A stretch of DNA of 36,358 bases. Origin: Rhodospirillaceae bacterium. GTDB lineage: Bacteria; Pseudomonadota; Alphaproteobacteria; Rhodospirillales; Casp-alpha2. The stretch covers positions 1 to 36,358 of the forward strand of contig JABJBP010000154.1 of NCBI GenBank assembly GCA_018665815.1. The letters run 5' to 3'. The notes under the pieces were generated by a model, which was given only the letters and a program-made list of their open reading frames with translations, was not told the origin of the DNA and made no database searches. This document shows positions 15,297 through 22,704 of this stretch, piece by piece; the first letter of the stretch is position 1; each line of letters begins with the position of its first letter. The position numbers were made by a program, and so were the translations under genes.

Positions 15297-15310
15297 GTTA
15301 CGGCGCCTAA

Positions 15311-15973
15311 TTAGGCGATTTCCATCTCTTCGTCTACGTCACGAGAACTACCGGGGGCATCACCAAATTCATCGAAATCGTCTTGATCGTCTTGATCGTC
15401 CTGAATATGAGGATGTTGACCATCTCCAACATTGTCGTGGCCACTGGATTTGCGGCCGATGGTGGCGCGCAGGTCATCGAGCTCGATGAAGTTGTCGGCC
15501 TGGCGCCTAAGCTCATCGGCAACCATTGGCGGCTGCGAGCGCACGGTGCTGACGACGGTGACCCGCAAGCCTTTGCGCTGCACCGCCTCGACAAGGCGGC
15601 GGAAATCCCCGTCGCCGGAAAAAATCACCGCGTGGTCCAGATGTTCGGCCATTTCCATGAGATCGATGGCCAATTCAATGTCCATGTTGCCTTTAATTTT
15701 TCGCCGACCGGCGGCGTCGGTGAATTCCTTGGTCGGCTTGGTGACCATGGTGTAGCCGTTGTAATCCAGCCAATCGACCAGCGGTCGGATCGGCGAGTAT
15801 TCCTGGTCCTCGATCAAGGCGGTATAATAAAGGGCGCGGACCAAGTGGCCGTCCTTTGAGAACATTTCCAGCAAGCGTTTGTAATCAATATCAAATCCCA
15901 GCGCCTTGGCAGCTGCGTAAAGGTTCGATCCGTCAATGAAAAGAGCAACACGTTCCTGGGGATAAATGGTCAT
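15311..15973 (-). CDS. NYN domain (LabA/DUF88) protein
   Basis: This 220-residue protein has the PIN-like NYN nuclease fold. Acidic metal-site residues are visible in ALFIDGSNLYAAA, GNMDIELAIDLMEMAE and FSGDGDFRRLVEA, with KGLRVTVVS after them. Such proteins are suspected ribonucleases, but bacterial LabA-type members lack a firm assigned role. The C-terminal ~45 residues are very acidic and include DDQDDQDDF, encoded by a short 9-bp repeat. I chose ATG 15973 over the TTG two codons upstream. It is the first gene of a leftward pair with the uracil-DNA glycosylase, and is divergent from folK, an arrangement I recall from other Rhodospirillales. Confidence 0.9.
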   Translation of the reverse strand: MTIYPQERVALFIDGSNLYAAAKALGFDIDYKRLLEMFSKDGHLVRALYYTALIEDQEYSPIRPLVDWLDYNGYTMVTKPTKEFTDAAGRRKIKGNMDIELAIDLMEMAEHLDHAVIFSGDGDFRRLVEAVQRKGLRVTVVSTVRSQPPMVADELRRQADNFIELDDLRATIGRKSSGHDNVGDGQHPHIQDDQDDQDDFDEFGDAPGSSRDVDEEMEIA

Positions 15974-16194
15974 TTTCAAACACCCTTTGTTTAAATGCGT
16001 CCGAACCTATAAAAAGCGTCGCGATTGCATACCGGAAAAATGTCCGGCAACCGCAACAAGGCAGCAGATGAACCCAGAAAATTGAGGTCGCTGCCGTGCT
16101 GCTTTAGAGATATGTATTTTCTCTGTCCAATTCAAGGGGTCCGACACAACGGGCCTGATACATGAGGCATGCGAGTTCAATTGGGAAACTGAAG

Positions 16195-16740
16195 ATGATC
16201 CTCTTAGGTGTCGGCGCCAACCTGCCGAGCGACATTTACGGCCCACCGCGCGCCACCTGCGGCGCCGCGCTGGCACATTTGCATGACAACGGCACACGGA
16301 TCATCCAACGCGCGCCATGGTACCGTAGCGCCCCGGTGCCAATGTCCGACCAACCCTGGTACGTCAACGGCGTGGTCTCAGTGGAAACAGGCGCCAGCCC
16401 GGAAGAGTTGATGCGTACCTTATTGGACGTTGAAAACCATCTCGGCCGCCAACGTGGGGCGCGTAACGCCGCCAGGATCGTTGATCTCGATATCCTGGAT
16501 TTCAACGGCCAAACCATCAATGCCACCTTCACCGGCGGCGTGGCGCTTCAAATTCCACATCCTCGAATGTCGGAAAGAGCATTTGTGACCAAACCGTTGC
16601 GCGACATTGCTCCCAATTGGGTCCATCCAGTTTCCGGCCAAGGCGTTAGCCAAATCAACGCCAATCTGCCCACCGGTCAGCAAACCGAACCCATGCCGGA
16701 CGCTGATGGATTGTTCGGAACGGAATGGATTGCGGGGTAA
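16195..16740 (+). CDS. folK: 2-amino-4-hydroxy-6-hydroxymethyldihydropteridine diphosphokinase
   Basis: This 181-residue protein transfers pyrophosphate from ATP to the pterin in folate synthesis. ILLGVGANLPSD at the start, RAPWYRSAPVPMSDQPWYVNGV (pterin-site loop), LLDVENHLGRQRG and the metal-binding RIVDLDILDF are HPPK hallmarks, followed by IPHPRMSERAFVTKPLRDIAP. I chose the ATG at 16195, which starts directly at the conserved strand, with GGGAAACTGAAG upstream; an ATG 33 bases earlier is also in frame. In many Rhodospirillales folK is followed directly by rpoZ. Here about 5.4 kb of catabolic-type genes separate them. Confidence 0.93.
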   Translation: MILLGVGANLPSDIYGPPRATCGAALAHLHDNGTRIIQRAPWYRSAPVPMSDQPWYVNGVVSVETGASPEELMRTLLDVENHLGRQRGARNAARIVDLDILDFNGQTINATFTGGVALQIPHPRMSERAFVTKPLRDIAPNWVHPVSGQGVSQINANLPTGQQTEPMPDADGLFGTEWIAG

Positions 16741-16855
16741 CCCTAAACACCCGACTGAACATGGCTTCCCGACGCAAAACTGACTTCAACGCTGACCCGC
16801 GAGGCCATCTTTTGATAACCAATAGCGGCGAAGCGCAAACCGACCATTTAGTTGA

Positions 16856-17731
16856 TTAGTCGCGTATCCAGCCCGGGCCCCAAAGATTGAGACTGCGTTC
16901 CTCCAGGGGCCAGACGCGAGGCGCCATTTCGCGCGGCATGACCTCCAATTCGGCGGAAATCTCGACCTGATGACCATGTAGATCCTTGATCATGAAGAAC
17001 AGATTGTTGCCGGGGCCGTGGCGCCCGGGCCCCCACCAAAGCTTGATGTTCAATGATGCCATGTGATCGGCCCAGTCGCGCACCGCGTTCCAGTCATCGA
17101 CCTCATAGGCGTGATGATCACACCGAACTTCCGAGGCAGAGAACACGGCGAAGGAATGGTGTTCCGGATCAGAACGGTAGAAGGCGACCTTGCGGGTATC
17201 CGCATCGTCCACGTCTGCGGCGCAATAGTCGGAAGCCACATAACCCAGGGTGTCTTCGTAGAACGCCATCATTTGCTCAAGATTGTCCGTGGCAACGACG
17301 ACATGCTGCAGGCGGCCTGACAAGGAAACGGCGGAGCGCGTGTTGTCGACCGGATGCGACGGCAGATCCATACGCGGCAATCCAAACACACTGAGCCAGC
17401 CGTCCGGATCGCGGACCGCGACGGCGTCGTCCTCGAATATCACCGACGGCGAAGGTTCCGTATTCAGGCCCAGGCCTTGCAGGAAATTGCGTACGTCTTC
17501 GAGTTGGCCGCGGTCGCGCAGGCGGTATCCGTGATACGGCCGCTCACCGGGCTGGCCGGCACCAACGACGATCCGCCGGCCTGGTCCCTGCAGGAGGCAC
17601 GTCCCATCGGCGAGTGAAGCAGAACGGTAGCCGAACGCGGTCGCGTAGAAATCCGCCAGCATCGATGGATCATCGGAATTGAGGCGCAAGTGATCAAGTT
17701 GCGCGGGCCAGATAGGTGACTGGATGGGCAT
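16856..17731 (-). CDS. VOC family protein, extradiol ring-cleavage dioxygenase-like
   Basis: This 291-residue protein carries two vicinal-oxygen-chelate domains, as in type I extradiol (catechol 2,3- or biphenyl-diol) dioxygenases that open a catechol ring next to the hydroxyls. The N-terminal module is LDHLRLNSDDPSMLADFYATA. The catalytic C-terminal module has candidate iron ligands at the His of GRLQHVVVATDN, the second His of DPEHHSFAVF and the Glu of GHQVEISAELE, all retained. It is transcribed away from the ring-hydroxylating dioxygenase genes, with a shared upstream region of about 150 bases. The neighbours make meta-cleavage of an aromatic diol a reasonable role. The actual substrate is unknown. 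Confidence 0.85.
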   Translation of the reverse strand: MPIQSPIWPAQLDHLRLNSDDPSMLADFYATAFGYRSASLADGTCLLQGPGRRIVVGAGQPGERPYHGYRLRDRGQLEDVRNFLQGLGLNTEPSPSVIFEDDAVAVRDPDGWLSVFGLPRMDLPSHPVDNTRSAVSLSGRLQHVVVATDNLEQMMAFYEDTLGYVASDYCAADVDDADTRKVAFYRSDPEHHSFAVFSASEVRCDHHAYEVDDWNAVRDWADHMASLNIKLWWGPGRHGPGNNLFFMIKDLHGHQVEISAELEVMPREMAPRVWPLEERSLNLWGPGWIRD

Positions 17732-17805
17732 CGCTAATGTCCGTTAAAACCTTGCCAAGAGATGTATTTTAAGCGGAATGCGCGGCCTGGCAACCGGCAT
17801 GCGTG

Positions 17806-17835
17806 TTGCCCGCTGAGGCTCAACCCCGGTATAAT
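17806..17835 (+). promoter_or_regulatory. Predicted sigma70 promoter of the ring-hydroxylating dioxygenase operon
   Basis: TTGCCC (17806-17811) and a consensus TATAAT (17830-17835) are separated by 18 bases. They lie about 50 bases upstream of the Rieske dioxygenase ATG at 17884, which has AAGGAGG eight bases before it. Placement and hexamers fit a housekeeping promoter for the rightward alpha-beta-SDR genes. Confidence 0.6.
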
Positions 17836-17883
17836 GTCTTGGGATTTCAGGGGAAGACACCAAAAGGCAAGGAGGCCTCAAGC

Positions 17884-19251
17884 ATGGGTGGTGACGCACC
17901 GCACAAATATACTGGCGATTTGGTGAACATTGAGCGTGGACGGATCAGCCGCGAAATCTTCTCCGCCCGGGCCGTCTATGACGACGAGCTGGAACGGATT
18001 TTTCCGAAAAGCTGGCTGTTTATCGGCCATGAAAGCCAGGTGCCGGAACCCGGCGATTACATCCTCAGCCGCATGGCCGAAGAATCGGTGATCTTTAACC
18101 GCGACCGCCGTGGCAAGCTGCATGTCATGCTAAACAATTGCCGGCATCGCGGTATGCGCGTCTGCCGTGCAGATAGCGGCAATGCGCGCAAGTTCATGTG
18201 CCCATTTCATGCCTGGACGTTCTCAGACGAAGGCGCGCTCATTGGCGTGCCAAAATTGGACACCGGCTACCACAACGAACTGGATAAATCCCAATGGGGC
18301 CTGATTGAGGCCCGGGTCGCCCGCTATCATGGCTTCGTTTTCGCCTGCTGGGACGAAGAAACACCGGATTTCGAAACCTATCTGGGCGATCTCCGATTCT
18401 ATTTCGACGACTACTGCGAGCTTCCCGACGGGACCTTTGGTGACTGGCAGGCTTTCGGCGGTATTTTCAAATGGAAGGTGCCATGCAATTGGAAGTTTGG
18501 CGCCGAAAATTTCGCCGGCGACTATTACCACAACCCAAGCCACGCTTCGGTGGACCAAGTCGTGCTGTCGCCTGCCGGCACGAAAGGCCGCCACACCTAT
18601 GACGAAGTGACCCGCGAGCGCGAGCTTTACAAGCTGAACATCTGTGTGACGCCGGAAGGCCACACGGCCCGCGGCGAGTTGTTCAAGGATGACTACGACT
18701 ACATACCGACTTATCAAGACATGGCGGTGGTCGAAGATTATTTCCGTGAATGCTATACGAAGCGCCAAGAACGCCTGGGTGAAAAGGCACGGTGGTTCGG
18801 GCACGGCGGTACGATATTCCCGAACGTGTCGTATTCCAACGGCGTGCAAAGCATGGGCACTTGGCACCCCAGTGGCCCCAACGAGACTGAAATTTGGCGC
18901 ATCTTCCTGGCCCCCAAGGATGCCCCGGTTGAAGTCAAGAACGTGCTCCGCCATTACGTCATCCGTTACCAGGGCCCGGCGGGATTGACCGAACAAGACG
19001 ACATGGAGAACTGGGGGTCGGCCCACCTGGGCGCCAAAGGTACCATCGCCCGGCGCCACGATTTCCATTACGGCATGGGCATGGGATACGAACAAAAAGG
19101 CTGGCCGGTCGAATGGTTGGGCGGCGAGGTCCACGCCACCGAAGATGTCTCGGAACAAAACCAGCGCGCCTATTACGCTCGCTGGGCGGAAATGATGGAT
19201 ACGCCACCCGACACCCGCCGCCATCCGGTGAGTGTGGAAGCGGCGGAATAG
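17884..19251 (+). CDS. Aromatic ring-hydroxylating dioxygenase, alpha (Rieske) subunit
   Basis: This 455-residue catalytic subunit would add both atoms of oxygen to an aromatic ring to give a cis-dihydrodiol. The Rieske [2Fe-2S] ligands are C86-x-H88 (NNCRHRG) and C106-x2-H109 (CPFHAW). The mononuclear iron site is in ENFAGDYYHNPSHASVD: D213, H216, H220, with a further acidic ligand likely in DDMENW. The spacing H-x3-H is one residue shorter than the H-x4-H of naphthalene dioxygenase. The ATG at 17884 is fixed by a strong AAGGAGG. It is followed after 11 bases by the beta subunit. The electron donor ferredoxin and reductase are not in the window. Confidence 0.92.
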   Translation: MGGDAPHKYTGDLVNIERGRISREIFSARAVYDDELERIFPKSWLFIGHESQVPEPGDYILSRMAEESVIFNRDRRGKLHVMLNNCRHRGMRVCRADSGNARKFMCPFHAWTFSDEGALIGVPKLDTGYHNELDKSQWGLIEARVARYHGFVFACWDEETPDFETYLGDLRFYFDDYCELPDGTFGDWQAFGGIFKWKVPCNWKFGAENFAGDYYHNPSHASVDQVVLSPAGTKGRHTYDEVTRERELYKLNICVTPEGHTARGELFKDDYDYIPTYQDMAVVEDYFRECYTKRQERLGEKARWFGHGGTIFPNVSYSNGVQSMGTWHPSGPNETEIWRIFLAPKDAPVEVKNVLRHYVIRYQGPAGLTEQDDMENWGSAHLGAKGTIARRHDFHYGMGMGYEQKGWPVEWLGGEVHATEDVSEQNQRAYYARWAEMMDTPPDTRRHPVSVEAAE

Positions 19252-19262
19252 GGGGCAAAATC

Positions 19263-19799
19263 ATGGATCAATCCCCCGACAAGGCGCTGATGGATCAAAT
19301 TCTCGTCCGCTACCGGGTCGAGCAGTTTTACACCATGGAAGCCGAGCTTTTGGACGGACGCCAGTTCGAGGCTTGGCTTGATTTATTGGCGGACGACATC
19401 CGCTACTGGATGCCGGTGACCAGGAACCGAAATTTCGGCGAATGGGATGGAGAGCACACAAACGAGGGCGAAGACCTGAATTGGTTCGATGAAGGCAAGT
19501 TTGAGTTGGAACAGCGGGTCAAACAAATCATGACCGGCATCCATTGGGCCGAAGAGCCGGTCTCGCGGACCACCCACATGTTCTCAAACCTGCAGGTCAT
19601 CGATGAGAGCGCCGACACGCTTCTCACCCGGGTGCGGTTTTTGATCTACCGTAACCGCAACGAAACCGAGACCGACTTTTTCGTCGGCAAGCGCCACGAC
19701 AAGCTTCGGCGCATAGGCGAGGGCTTCGAGGTCGCGGCGCGCGAGATTTATCTCGACCAGAGCGTGCTGCAGGCCAAGAACCTGACCATTTTCTTCTAG
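19263..19799 (+). CDS. Aromatic ring-hydroxylating dioxygenase, beta subunit
   Basis: This 178-residue small subunit has the SnoaL/NTF2-like fold of HcaF, XylY or BphA2 proteins and forms the alpha3beta3 hexamer with the alpha subunit. Typical segments are VEQFYTMEAELLDGRQFEAWL, LADDIRYWMPVTRNR, VSRTTHMFSNL and the C-terminal AREIYLDQSVLQAKNLTIFF. It starts at ATG 19263 after GGGGGCAAAATC and sits 11 bases behind the alpha gene and 10 before the dehydrogenase gene, consistent with a single transcript. Resemblance is nearest to the 3-phenylpropionate/biphenyl type by eye, which does not settle the substrate. Confidence 0.92.
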   Translation: MDQSPDKALMDQILVRYRVEQFYTMEAELLDGRQFEAWLDLLADDIRYWMPVTRNRNFGEWDGEHTNEGEDLNWFDEGKFELEQRVKQIMTGIHWAEEPVSRTTHMFSNLQVIDESADTLLTRVRFLIYRNRNETETDFFVGKRHDKLRRIGEGFEVAAREIYLDQSVLQAKNLTIFF

Positions 19800-19809
19800 G
19801 ACGCATCCA

Positions 19810-20592
19810 GTGAGCGACAAGAAAACCGTCATCGTCTCGGGCGCCACCTACGGCATCGGCCGGGGTATCGTCATTGATCTGGCGCGGCGCGGCTACGCCG
19901 TCGTCGGCTTCGGCCTCGACGGACGTCAGCCCGGGAGTGCTGCCGCGAATGGCATCCAGGGCACCAAGGACGCGCTCGAAGCAGAAGGGCTCTCTGCCGA
20001 TATCTTAGAAGCCGACGTATCAAAAGCAGATGCGGTAGCCGGTGTGGTCGCGCACGCTCTCGGTAAGGGCGGGGTCATTCATGGCGCCGTCAACAATGCC
20101 GCCATCCGACCTTCGGGCTCGGTGTTGGATACGGACGAAGCGCTGTTTGATCGCGTCGTCGCGGTCAATCTGAAAGGCCCGTTCCTGGTTTGCCGCGCCG
20201 TCATCCCGCACATGATCAACGCCGGTCGTGGCGCCATCGTGAACATCGGATCGGGCGCCGGGTGGGGCAAGGCGGGTATCGCCGCTTACGGGGCGTCAAA
20301 AGGCGGTGTCCACGCTCTGTCATCGGCGCTCGCCTACGATCACCTGAGCGATGGCATCCGGGTCAATGTCGTTATACCCGGCCCACAGACGGCGTCGGGC
20401 ATGGTCGAGGAAATGGCCGCCGCGCAGCCGCTTCCGGGCGTCGCCACGGCGTCGGGGCGCAAGACCGAACCCCAGGACGTCGCCGGTGCCGTCGCCTACC
20501 TGCTATCCGATGAAGCCGTGCAAATATCCGGCACGATCATCGACGTTGGCGCCTTCGCGCACCAAGGCGGCGTCGGTCAACCGCGCGGCTAG
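19810..20592 (+). CDS. Short-chain dehydrogenase/reductase (possible cis-dihydrodiol dehydrogenase)
   Basis: This 260-residue protein is a classical SDR: the cofactor loop GATYGIGRG near the N-terminus, NNAAIRP, the catalytic serine in IGSGAG, and Y-x3-K in YGASKGG. It ends with the usual VAYLLSDEAVQISGTIIDVGA. The acidic residue after the second strand is not obvious (VVGFGLDGRQ), so NAD versus NADP preference is unclear. It starts with GTG at 19810, ten bases after the beta subunit stop. In this operon position the natural role is NAD-dependent rearomatisation of the cis-diol to a catechol, which the VOC enzyme could then cleave. That role is inferred from context. Confidence 0.9.
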   Translation: MSDKKTVIVSGATYGIGRGIVIDLARRGYAVVGFGLDGRQPGSAAANGIQGTKDALEAEGLSADILEADVSKADAVAGVVAHALGKGGVIHGAVNNAAIRPSGSVLDTDEALFDRVVAVNLKGPFLVCRAVIPHMINAGRGAIVNIGSGAGWGKAGIAAYGASKGGVHALSSALAYDHLSDGIRVNVVIPGPQTASGMVEEMAAAQPLPGVATASGRKTEPQDVAGAVAYLLSDEAVQISGTIIDVGAFAHQGGVGQPRG

Positions 20593-20796
20593 TCGGGTTC
20601 CTGAGCAAGGTGAACAACGTCACCGCGGATTATTTATACGCACCGCCAGCCGTCAACGGTATCGGCGCCAACAACGCCATTCCGAGATCCTCTGCACACA
20701 ATTTCATTGAAAGAATTTCATTCAATCGATCGCGGCTTGTCATTCAACAGGTGCGGGGCATAGGCTGGCGGGATTAATCAGAAAGGTTCACATCGC

Positions 20797-21975
20797 ATGC
20801 GAAGATCACGATTGCCGGCAGGCGGCGCCAATGTTTTCCAACAAATCCGTCAACGCCGCAGTGAAGCCGAAGCAGCCGGCATCAAACTATTGGACCTGTC
20901 CATTGGTGAGCCCAAGGGGCCGGCCTTGATGAGCGCACGCCAGGCGGCGAGTGCGGCGGTCCTGTCAGACGCGGAAGCCATGCACGCCTATCAATACAAC
21001 GAAAGCGCAGCGGTCCCGGATTTTGCCCGGCGATTTATTAACGCCCATTTACAACGCGATTTCGCGGACGAGGATGTAGATTATCTGCCGATACCGGGAA
21101 TCAAACCGATCCTGGGATTATTGCCTTTAGCCTGTGGTTGTGCCGGGGAAGAACTCGGTGTCGCGACGACGGCGCCGGGCTATCCCATTCCCGCCAACTG
21201 GTGCGCTTATCATCCCAATGTCACGCACCAATCCATTCAGCTCAATTCCGCCAACGCCTTCCGGTTCGGCCCCGCCGATATTCCCGCCGGCACCGAATTA
21301 TTGATGACCAATTATCCCCATAACCCGTCCGGGCAAATCGCCAACGACGCGTGGTTCCGCGAAATTTGCGCCTACTGTGCGGAAAACGATATTCGGCTTT
21401 TCAATGACGCCGCTTATGTGGCTCTCAGTCATGATGATGAAAGCGCGACGTTGAGTTCTGTCGCCGAAGAATTTCCCGACCTTTCATGGGCAGAGGCCTT
21501 CACGGCGGCGAAATTGATCGGCAACGGCACTGGATGGCATGTCGGCGCCATGGTCGGTTCACCCGACTTCATCGCCGACATGAAGGAGGTCAAAGGCAAG
21601 ACCGACGCCGGTTTCGTGGCGGCCATGGCAGCCGGCGTCATCGCCACGCTTGAGGAAGACCAGGCCGGCATTGACGGATTTCGCGCCCTTTACCGCGAAC
21701 GCCTAGATCAACTCATGGCCTTGATGGGCAACGCCGGCATGCGCTTGGCCATTGAACCGCGAGCCGGGTTTTATACCTTGTGGGAGACACCAACCGAAGC
21801 CTTCGGTGAGCCCGTCAACAGTGCTGCCGAGTTCAATTTCTCGATGATCGAACGGACCGGCGTGGTCGGGGTGCACTTTGGAAATTTCCTCCGCTATGCG
21901 GTCTGCGCGGACGTGAAATCCATGTATGGTGATCTGGAGGACGCCTTTCGCCAGGCCCGTATATCCTACGATTGA
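20797..21975 (+). CDS. PLP-dependent class I/II aminotransferase, divergent
   Basis: This 392-residue fold type I enzyme transfers an amino group to a 2-oxo acid. LLDLSIGEPKGP, NYPHNPSGQ, NDAAYVAL and the C-terminal FLRYAVC arginine are the class landmarks. The Schiff-base lysine is presumably K239 in AAKLIGNGTGWHVGAMVG, where standard members have S-x-S-K and G-x-R-x-G; the phosphate-binding serine and arginine positions are Ala and His248 here. The closest well-known relatives by layout are DapC/DapL-like diaminopimelate and aspartate aminotransferases. It lies 204 bases after the SDR gene, with AAAGG before the ATG, so it may have its own promoter. Substrate unknown. Confidence 0.85.
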   Translation: MRRSRLPAGGANVFQQIRQRRSEAEAAGIKLLDLSIGEPKGPALMSARQAASAAVLSDAEAMHAYQYNESAAVPDFARRFINAHLQRDFADEDVDYLPIPGIKPILGLLPLACGCAGEELGVATTAPGYPIPANWCAYHPNVTHQSIQLNSANAFRFGPADIPAGTELLMTNYPHNPSGQIANDAWFREICAYCAENDIRLFNDAAYVALSHDDESATLSSVAEEFPDLSWAEAFTAAKLIGNGTGWHVGAMVGSPDFIADMKEVKGKTDAGFVAAMAAGVIATLEEDQAGIDGFRALYRERLDQLMALMGNAGMRLAIEPRAGFYTLWETPTEAFGEPVNSAAEFNFSMIERTGVVGVHFGNFLRYAVCADVKSMYGDLEDAFRQARISYD

Positions 21976-22115
21976 TCATAGATTGATTGGCGCACGACGC
22001 GCTAAAGTTTCGATGCTAAAACCGACCGGGCGTCACCGTGCACGAAAAAATACAGCCGCTTTTATTCCAAACCATCAAATTTCGCGTTTTTATTGTTGTT
22101 TTTCACGCATTTGTC

Positions 22116-22144
22116 TTGCACACGCCGAGGACCGGAAATATATA
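22116..22144 (+). promoter_or_regulatory. Predicted sigma70 promoter of rpoZ
   Basis: TTGCAC (22116-22121) and TATATA (22139-22144) are separated by exactly 17 bases and lie 34 bases upstream of the rpoZ ATG. The region before it is AT-rich (TTTTTATTGTTGTTTTTC), as in strong promoters. The best-spaced hexamer pair in this intergenic region. Confidence 0.55.
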
Positions 22145-22178
22145 AACGACCTGAATTATTCCGTTTTTGGAGGATCCG

Positions 22179-22598
22179 ATGGCCCGTGTGACGGTAGAGG
22201 ACTGCGTTGTCAGAATTCCCAACCGCTTTGATCTGGTGATGATGGCATCTCAGCGCGCCCGCGGCATCTCCGCCGGCGCTCAGTTGACCGTTGACCGAGA
22301 CGACGACAAAAACCCGGTCGTGGCACTGCGTGAGATCGCCGAGGAAATGGTCTCACCCGCCGATCTTGAAGAAGAGATCATCAAGAGCATGCAGACCTTC
22401 GTTGAAATGGACGAGCCCGAAGACGAAGAAATGGACATGCTGGCCATTCAGCAGGACATGAACACGGAAATGGGCGGCGATGCCGGCTACGTGGCGACGC
22501 TGGAAAATGCCGCGGATGGCGATGACGGTGCGGCCGCGGCGGATGCCGGCGGCGACATCATGGCGACCATCGGAGAGGGCCCCAGCGGGCCTGGCTGA
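22179..22598 (+). CDS. rpoZ: RNA polymerase omega subunit
   Basis: This 139-residue protein assists assembly of RNA polymerase beta prime and contributes to ppGpp sensing. [33 protein letters not shown] is the conserved omega core, and [22 protein letters not shown] follows. The C-terminal ~75 residues form a long acidic Met/Asp/Ala/Gly-rich tail, which alphaproteobacterial omegas often have and which makes it longer than the 91-residue E. coli protein. GGAGGATCCG sets the ATG at 22179. The stringent-response enzyme follows 106 bases on, the standard rpoZ-spoT/rsh order. Confidence 0.96.
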   Translation: MARVTVEDCVVRIPNRFDLVMMASQRARGISAGAQLTVDRDDDKNPVVALREIAEEMVSPADLEEEIIKSMQTFVEMDEPEDEEMDMLAIQQDMNTEMGGDAGYVATLENAADGDDGAAAADAGGDIMATIGEGPSGPG

Positions 22599-22704
22599 TT
22601 ATGAACCGGCGCCCGGCGACATCACTGTTTTTGATTACTCGGGGCCGGCCTTTATCTGACAATCAAATTCTTCACGCGCCGGACGAACACACGGAGCCGG
22701 CTCG

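Noticed and set aside
16030-16060. CCGGA-N6-TCCGG hairpin upstream of folK as a riboswitch
   Set aside because: The stem is only five base pairs, and no conserved folate or other riboswitch core is visible.
18223-19224. A 333-codon minus-strand open frame opposite the Rieske subunit
   Set aside because: The plus strand has full catalytic motifs, a strong ribosome-binding site and a promoter. The antisense frame is long only because of high GC codon bias.
20700-20735. TTTCATTGAAAGAATTTCATTC repeat as a regulator site for the aminotransferase
   Set aside because: Short AT-rich repetition only; neither spacing nor symmetry is strong enough to call a site.
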